DNA of 64,000 bases, from contig NC_051436.1 in the NCBI RefSeq assembly GCF_001649575.2, positions 11,765,394 to 11,829,393 on the forward strand, in the 5' to 3' direction. Of this stretch, positions 57,862 to 64,000 are shown piece after piece. Every line of letters starts with the position of its first letter. Positions within the stretch are counted from its first letter, which is position 1. The notes beneath the pieces were generated by a model, which made no database searches, was not told the origin of the DNA, and worked only from the letters and a program-made list of their open reading frames with translations. The stretch comes from Kryptolebias marmoratus (taxonomy: Eukaryota > Chordata > Actinopteri > Cyprinodontiformes > Rivulidae). Made by a program: the position numbers and the translations under genes.

Positions 57862-58840
57862 AATCCATCTACCCGTACATCAATCAATTTTCATTCGTTT
57901 GTCTGAGGTAGGCTTGTGGAGGGAGCAGGTTTCAGAGGAAAACCCATACACAGTATCTCTCTCTCTAGTGCAGCGGTTCCCAACCCTGGTCCTCAAGGAA
58001 CACTATCCTGCAAGTTTTAGTTGTTTCTCTGCTTTTACATACCAGATTTAAATAAGTGAGTGATTAACAGGCTTTTGCAGAACTTGAAGACCTGCTGAAG
58101 AGCAGGAAAACAATCAAAACATGCAAGATAGTGGCCCTCAAGGACCAGGGTTGGGAATCAATGTGTCTCGTGACACTCTCTGGCACCTCCTAGGGGATCT
58201 CAAGATGTTCTTAGTCCATAAGGAATGTATAATCATTTTAGCAAATTCTGGATCTGCCCTGGGGTCTCATCCAAGTTGAATGTGACCTTAAAACCTTCAA
58301 AGGAAGGGATTTAGGAGGCCCAACTCCTTTCAATGAAGAGGAGCAAGAGCTCTATTCTGAGTGCCTCTCAGGTGACCAAGTTTCTCACCCTATCTTTAAA
58401 ACTGAGCCCAGCCATCCAATAGAAGAAGCTCATTTCAGCCGTTTGTATCCAAGATCTGATTCTTTTCCTCACAGTTCATACCTTATGTACACAGGAGTGC
58501 GTTGGGGTATAGGTCAAGAGCTTCGCCTTTCACCAACAGATTGGAGCTATGCCTTCTTTACTGCAAACATAGCCTCAATCCATCTATCCATCCTGCCATC
58601 AACCATAAACAAGACACTAAGCTACTTTAACTCATTGCTTCAGGCAGAGACGCAGCATCCAACCAAAGGAAACATTCCTTCTTCTTCCAGTCCAGAACAA
58701 TGTCCTCAGAGTTGAAAGAGCTTCATACTCAACTGTGAAACTGTCCAGTACATGGTGAAAATCATAGCTTGAAGACACCAACAGAACCACATCATCAACC
58801 ACATCATCTGTAAAAAGCAAAGATTGTGCTGTACCCTGAT
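57862..58840 (-). mobile_element. Rex-type LINE relic, split by a MITE
   Basis: The minus strand carries eroded C-terminal reverse-transcriptase sequence: LLFTDDVVDDVVLLVSSS-like catalytic region near 58800 (the polymerase YADD-type box, here damaged), then a SWIQTAEMSFFY-like block near 58440. The 3' part continues across an inserted MITE at 57971-58164 to about 57862. It is the same family as the copy at 18.7 kb. Stops and frameshifts show that it is dead. Confidence 0.8.
57971..58164. mobile_element. hAT-like MITE inserted in the LINE relic
   Basis: The left arm CAGCGGTTCCCAACCCTGGT (57971) is mirrored by ACCAGGGTTGGGAATCAATG (58145-58164), with 'gcaggaaaacaatcaaaacatgcaagatag' mirrored by 'ctatcctgcaagttttagttgtttctctgc'. 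Arms are about 60 bases. Flanks CTCTAGTG and GTCTCGTG agree at 6 of 8 positions, consistent with an 8-bp hAT target duplication. Confidence 0.85.
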
Positions 58841-59764
58841 AATGACATATTTAAAACATTATATCAATATAAAGAACACTCTAATGTACCCCGTGCATAG
58901 ATTCTGAGTTAGGTACTCACCTAGGCAAAGTGTAAGCTTGAATTAAGAGATGTCCTTTCCCTAGATATCAAATTTGATTTTTTAATAAAAAATCTTGATG
59001 GAATTTAAAAGATGCTGATGTTCTGAATGTGCAAAAAAAGCTAAAATTCTATATGAGATGTGTCTCATCAGTGTGAAAAGTTGACAAAAATGTTTAACAA
59101 ACCCAGCTCTTCTCTTGAAGTCCTTATGGGGTCACATTTAGAGCCACTTGGTAACATTACTTACCTGATAGATGATTGAATGACAGACATATTTAGCAGC
59201 TAAGACATTTGACATATGACATCTGAAAGCTGCCAAAACATTCAATAAGGAAACTACATTTTGGTTTTATATTTAGATTTTTTTGTTGTTGTTTAGTTTG
59301 ATATAGGCAGCAAAGCTACTTAACGAGGTCACTGGCTTCATCGGTTTTCCTACCATCTTATGGAGTATTTGTTTTACAAATAAAATTCCAAAATTATGGA
59401 ATGCAGCCAATTTTTGACCAGTTGTTTGCAACCATGTATTGTGGCTTACGACCTTCTTCCTCTTGGTACACACACGCACACACATAAAAAGTTGACCTTT
59501 GGAGGTGGAGGTGATGTTGGTAGCGGAAGAAAACAACAAAACTTTTAATAGGAAACCAGGGTTCATGTCCCCTCACGCATGAGTGATATAAGTTTTAACA
59601 GAATTTTATTCTACATTTTTGACTTCTCAGTTTCTGTGTAACACCATTATTTTCTCAAAGCATAATTGATTTTTAGTCCATGCATGACACTGCTTATGCA
59701 AAAAAGTTATTTCGTATTTCAACAAATAAATAATTAAATAAAAATAAAATAATTAAAGGCCATG
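58841..59764. other. unique sequence, nothing recognised
   Basis: AT-rich, with a short CA-rich stretch near 59468-59484. The antisense 97-codon frame at 59273-59566 has no domain. Confidence 0.4.
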
Positions 59765-60182
59765 CATACTTTGAAAGAATGTGTATCGTTGGCCACCTTT
59801 CGTGCCAAGGTTCTAAACAAAAATTCTCTTTATATGTTGAAAATGACAAGAGTTAGGTCCATTTGGTCAAATCTTAAAAAATAAGGTGTCACAATGTACA
59901 GCACTCAAATAATGTGTTGGGGATAACTCTCAGCTACTATCATGACAAATGTGACTCAGTATTTGTAAAACAAATTAAGTGCTAAAGTCAATAAGCTCTG
60001 GTGGCCATCTTAAATTGGGTTGACTCCAAAGGTTCATCGGTTGTACATCCACTGATACATTTCTGAAAGTTTCATTAAAACCATCCAGTAGTTTGTGAGA
60101 TATTTTGTCAACAGACAGATAAACACACACACAAAAAAACAAACAATTACATGACCCCCGACCTTTCAGGATCGAGAGCAAA
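59765..60182 (-). repeat. ~300-bp dispersed repeat family, single unit
   Basis: Opens 'atactttgaaagaatgtgtatcg' and 'ccacctttcgtgccaagg', passes 'gtgactcagtatttgtaaaacaaatta', and ends 'gagatattttgtcaacagacag' then 'aacaattacatgacccccgacctttcaggatcgagag'. Both borders are visible, as in the copy at 53.4 kb but inverted. Confidence 0.8.
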
Positions 60183-62589
60183 AAAAAAAAAAAGATAATT
60201 TGACATTACATTACAGAGATTCGGAATGTTGCCTAAACCATTGTAGTTCAACAGTGTTAAATATGTCAATAATCTATAAAATGGTGTTTCAAAACTGCAT
60301 AGTTAACTCACAGCTTTCTGTAGTGGGCTCTGCAGTTCCACCATGGTGTATGTAATAAAAATCACATGCCCTAAAACACTTTCTTTACTTAATGAAATCT
60401 TCATCTCAGAGTTAGTTCTACAAGTTCCATCTAACACATCTGACTCCCACACCAGTCAAAAAACACTGGCTGCCATTACGCCTGAAGACAGAACTCCAAT
60501 TAAGTAACAATCTGTTTCCTTGTAATTATATGTACTAGCTTGCTTAAATTAGGCTCAAACCCGTTACAGAATTGGAACTTGAAATTGGGTCAAGAGTGTG
60601 TCACAGCGTTTCAGCTCAGGGGGGGGGGGCTTACGGCTGAAGTGCAAGCAGTGACGGGGTGCTGAGGAAGACGAGGACCCCCGGAGTCACGAGGAAAGTT
60701 CCCTTCACAACACGCCGGTCAAGATTCTTCAGACAGCCACAGAGCAGCCGCATCAACAAACAAATTCTTGTTTTCTACTCATTAGTGCACTCTGGTGAAA
60801 GAGGAAAATCCTGTAGCTGAGAGTGGCTGGAAGGAATTCCACGTCAAGTCGTGTCATGCCTCTTTATTCGGTTCATTCTCGGGGGCTGGGGGTGTCAAAA
60901 AAAATAATAAAAGGAAAAGACTGAGGGGTAAAAGCATCATGTTTTTAAATTTTGGTTACAGGGAGGCAAGTGTGTTAACGCGTGCTTGTGGCGTGCCATT
61001 GTGTGTGTGTTGTCTGCGGATCACTGTTGAATTTTTGAGGACGAGTTATTATTTTTGTTGGCCATCACTTTGTCTGAAAGTTTAGGTTTGGGTAAAGGAA
61101 AGACCGACAGCATTAAACTACAACTTTAGATAGAATAACTTAAAAAATAACTTTAAAAATAGATTACATAAATAAACAGAATAGAAAAGTCTGACAACTA
61201 TAATGCATAGAAGGGAAAGTTATTAACATCCTTAACTGAAATTTAATGTAGCTTCTTGGAAGCACACACACACACAGAACAAAGACTGCAAAAATGCTCA
61301 GGAAATCATTAATCTAAGCTTACCCAAAATTGCAGAAAAGCAGAAATACAGTTATTGTTAATTACATTTTATATACAGTATTTATTATACTAAATGTAAA
61401 ATATATTATGGAACTGAAACTGCTTGTTTTGTTGATAATATTTAGTTGAGACAAATTCCACTCTTTCATCTGGGATATATGAAGCTGAGACCAAAAATGA
61501 TATAGATTTGTTTAACTCACAGAAAAAATAAAGAAATAAAGAAAACAGAGTCTCTCCTCCTGAAAATATCTAAATCTCCCAACCAGTACCTCTGAAGCTC
61601 ACTATAGTTAATCTTCTAAGGCTGCTTTTAATGAAATGCAGACTGGAAGCTACTGTTAGCGTGATAAGAAGTCTAAGAAATATGACCAGTTTCATCAAAA
61701 TGCACGCCAAGTTGTTGTTTTTCTAAGAGGCAGGTTTGCATATATGGCCAAAAAAGAAAGCCTGACTCTGCAGTGTTTTTGTCATATTCTGGGCTCGAGT
61801 CTTTCTCATTAGTTTTTCATCAGGTTTCTGTTTTCAATTAGGCGCTTGCCTCAGTGGACAAAAGTGAGGCAAACAAACAAGAAATTAGGGAAAGGTGCAA
61901 CTAATAGATCTGCCAGCACATGCGTCACTGCATCACATAGCTTAGTGCCAGCTCTGCTTTCTTCTGTGGGCTTTTCAGGCAACAACAAGATGAACCCACA
62001 GATAACCCTGTCACTTCTGTATGGCCTCTCTAACTCAAATTACAACAAACAATCAGAGGACAAGTCCACTGTAAGCAACTGTGAGAAAATATATGTATTT
62101 TTAAGCAGTCACTTTTCTTTAAATAGAAAGGTCCTTGCCTCAAATGGATAATACAAAAGTCATAACAGACAAATTATTAGTTTGGAAACATATTGCACAA
62201 TTTGGGGGAAATAATTGGATATTGTTACCTGATTTCCTGCTTATCAGTGCAACCAGCTGGTCCTGGGCCTACTGCTTCATGACAAGGACCTAATTGCTTC
62301 CCATATGGAAAATGTAAGTTCATATGGTCACTAATGAGAACTGTCATACAATAGAACCTTCTTTTAAATCTAAACTTCAGTTTTCCAAACAGACAGGTTT
62401 ACCTAAAGGTGATCATACAAAAACTATAATAAAACTATAATTAGATTCAGTTTAAATCATGTCTTTATACAAGGAAATAGTAACATGACCTATGTGTCCT
62501 CTTGTCTGTTAACCAACAAACCCTAAATTTAGCAAAACCAAACTTTAGCATTTATGAGGTTCATGTTATTTTTTTAATACTATCTCAAT
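60183..62589. other. unique sequence, candidate regulatory block at 60560-60760
   Basis: The block at 60560-60760 is GC-richer with a G-run (60620-60629) and CpGs. The rest is AT-rich. No exon was recognised. Confidence 0.3.
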
Positions 62590-62800
62590 GTTAGGTTAAT
62601 TGATGACTCTAAAATTGTCCCTAGGTGTGAGTGAGAGTGTGAATGGCTGTTTGTCTCATTTGTCTATATGTGGCCCTGCGATGGACTTGCGACCTGTCCA
62701 GGGTGTCCCCCGCCTCTCGCACAGTGACTGCTGGGGGTAGGCACCAGCTCCCCGCGACCCGGAATGGAGAAGCGGGTAAAGAAAATGGATGGATCTCAAT
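62590..62800 (+). repeat. fish SINE-like repeat, 3' two-thirds
   Basis: 'aggttaattgatgactctaaaattgtccctaggtgtgagtgagagtgtgaatgg' leads through 'cgacctgtccagggtgtcccccgcctctcgcacag' to 'gcgacccggaatggagaagcgggtaaagaaaatggatggat'. It is the least diverged copy in the window. Confidence 0.9.
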
Positions 62801-64000
62801 TAAAATGAAGACAGTTCCAACTAAAATAAAGTTTTGATCAAGCAAAGGTTTATGAATATCCAGCGACCTATTCGGGGACCAGACAACAAACATGTTGGTC
62901 ACAGCCAATCACTCAAATTTCTAATTCTGAGAAGCAAGCCCATGGTGTTTAATTTTATTGTTGTTGTTAACATGACAGAAAACTAGCAGAGAAGAGTATG
63001 TGATATACTGTACCCCCCCATCCTTCACAAAGGAATGAACTATGGTAGTAAAGCCCAGCTGAGGGAGGGCACACATGTACAAACTGCTCCCAAGTACAGC
63101 TCTGGCTGCTGTTAGACCACAAATACAGTATATTGTTTTTACCAAAGTTGTTCATTTGCCATACCACATCACTTATTTTCTTCACTCAGGATTTGTTTTC
63201 TCAGAGCTTTTATCTCTCCATGGGTTGGCTTTTCTCTGCAGTGGTAAGCAGAGGGAAACTGGTCCATCTAATGGGAAATTACCATAATTTCTGGAAAGGT
63301 CATGCCACTTAAAATAAATTACCTTAAATGCAAGAAAAGGTGCAGGTAAAAAAAAAAGCACAACAACAACAACAAAAAAACCCAACTTCATAGAAATGTA
63401 ACCAATACAGTTCTATATATAGGACCTTATTTGGGTCAGGATGCGGTCCATTTGCAGATCCATGCACTATCCTTTTAATTGAGGCAGCTATCAAGTGGCA
63501 CTGGTTGCTTTGATCTACTTTTTTACTTATTGCTTTTGTAGATCAAGTTACCTCCACAGTTCTTCTGTTATAAATAGGGTTGACCCTAATCATTTTGGCA
63601 GAATAGTGCATACCAAGGATAAATGTAACGATAAGAAACAAATTCTTATTTGAAGCAATATGGGCTTCTATCATTTCTATCATTTACATGCAAAGCATGG
63701 TCACACAAACAAGAGCAAGAGAAAATCAATACAACAACCAATGTTCACAGAAACATAGATAAGAAAATGCATGCAGATACACCAATATACGTTATACACC
63801 AGAGAACACAGACACATACAAAAAGAACAGACTAACATTGTTTATGGTCTACATCTCTCTTTTTTCAGGTATGTCTTGGTGTTTGTGTTAATATGTTATT
63901 TCTACCTACTATGAGTTTATTCACCACAGTGAGTGTTCTTCAATTCCACTGTGAACCTTATTTTCTGATTTATTTTGCTGGGGAAGTGGTTCCCAAAGTC
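62801..64000. other. unique sequence, nothing recognised
   Basis: Contains an AAC-rich simple repeat (63358-63380) and no recognised gene or element. Confidence 0.4.

Noticed and set aside
1..64000. CRISPR arrays, operons, prophage or bacterial systems
   Set aside because: Spliced genes, LINEs, Tc1 elements and vertebrate-type repeats make the window eukaryotic. The tandem repeats have ~300-bp units without unique spacers.

Overview
This window is eukaryotic, almost certainly from a teleost fish. Most of it is AT-rich non-coding DNA, with no operons or ribosome-binding sites. The recognisable sequence is a typical fish mobilome: degenerate Tc1 elements, an L2-clade LINE end with a TTTGA tail, Rex-type LINE relics, hAT-like and EnSpm/CACTA-like elements, a fish SINE-like repeat ending in GGATGGATGG, and a Ty3/Gypsy- or retrovirus-like LTR with a gag fragment. 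I found no exon of a conserved host gene, so the window is probably a gene desert or a very large intron. Family names come from memory of fish repeats and were not searched.

Layout. 0-27 kb: unique sequence broken by an (AT)n tract, SINE-like copies, a hAT-like MITE, a ~300-bp tandem repeat (5.97-7.0 kb), an 85-N assembly gap (7370-7454), Tc1 fossils (8.2-9.4, 14.3-15.3 and 15.85-16.0 kb), an L2-type tail and a Rex-type LINE end. 27.6-35.0 kb: the centrepiece, a nearly intact EnSpm/CACTA-like transposon of about 7.37 kb. 35-47 kb: a CpG-rich block, two more ~300-bp tandem arrays, a Tc1 fossil, a short MITE, an 18-bp perfect hairpin and an L2 LINE end. 47-64 kb: more repeat copies, a (GT)n tract, a ~1.39-kb LTR with partial gag, and a Rex-type LINE relic split by a hAT-like MITE.

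The transposon at 27617-34981 has matching CACT termini flanked by TA. It carries two genes on the minus strand. The upstream gene encodes four C2H2 zinc fingers followed by a transposase-like core, in one frame broken by a single TAA codon. The downstream gene starts four bases after the transposase stop and has five exons that join in frame into a protein of roughly 550 residues. That protein has a SAM-like N-terminus and resembles fish proteins named 'sterile alpha motif domain-containing protein 3-like'. So the companion gene looks intact while the transposase has one lesion. This is the most interesting system in the window.

Several unique blocks (about 7.5, 10.6, 16.4, 25.7, 35.4, 37.4, 42.1, 45.6 and 46.5 kb) look non-repetitive and could be conserved regulatory elements, but this cannot be shown without alignment.
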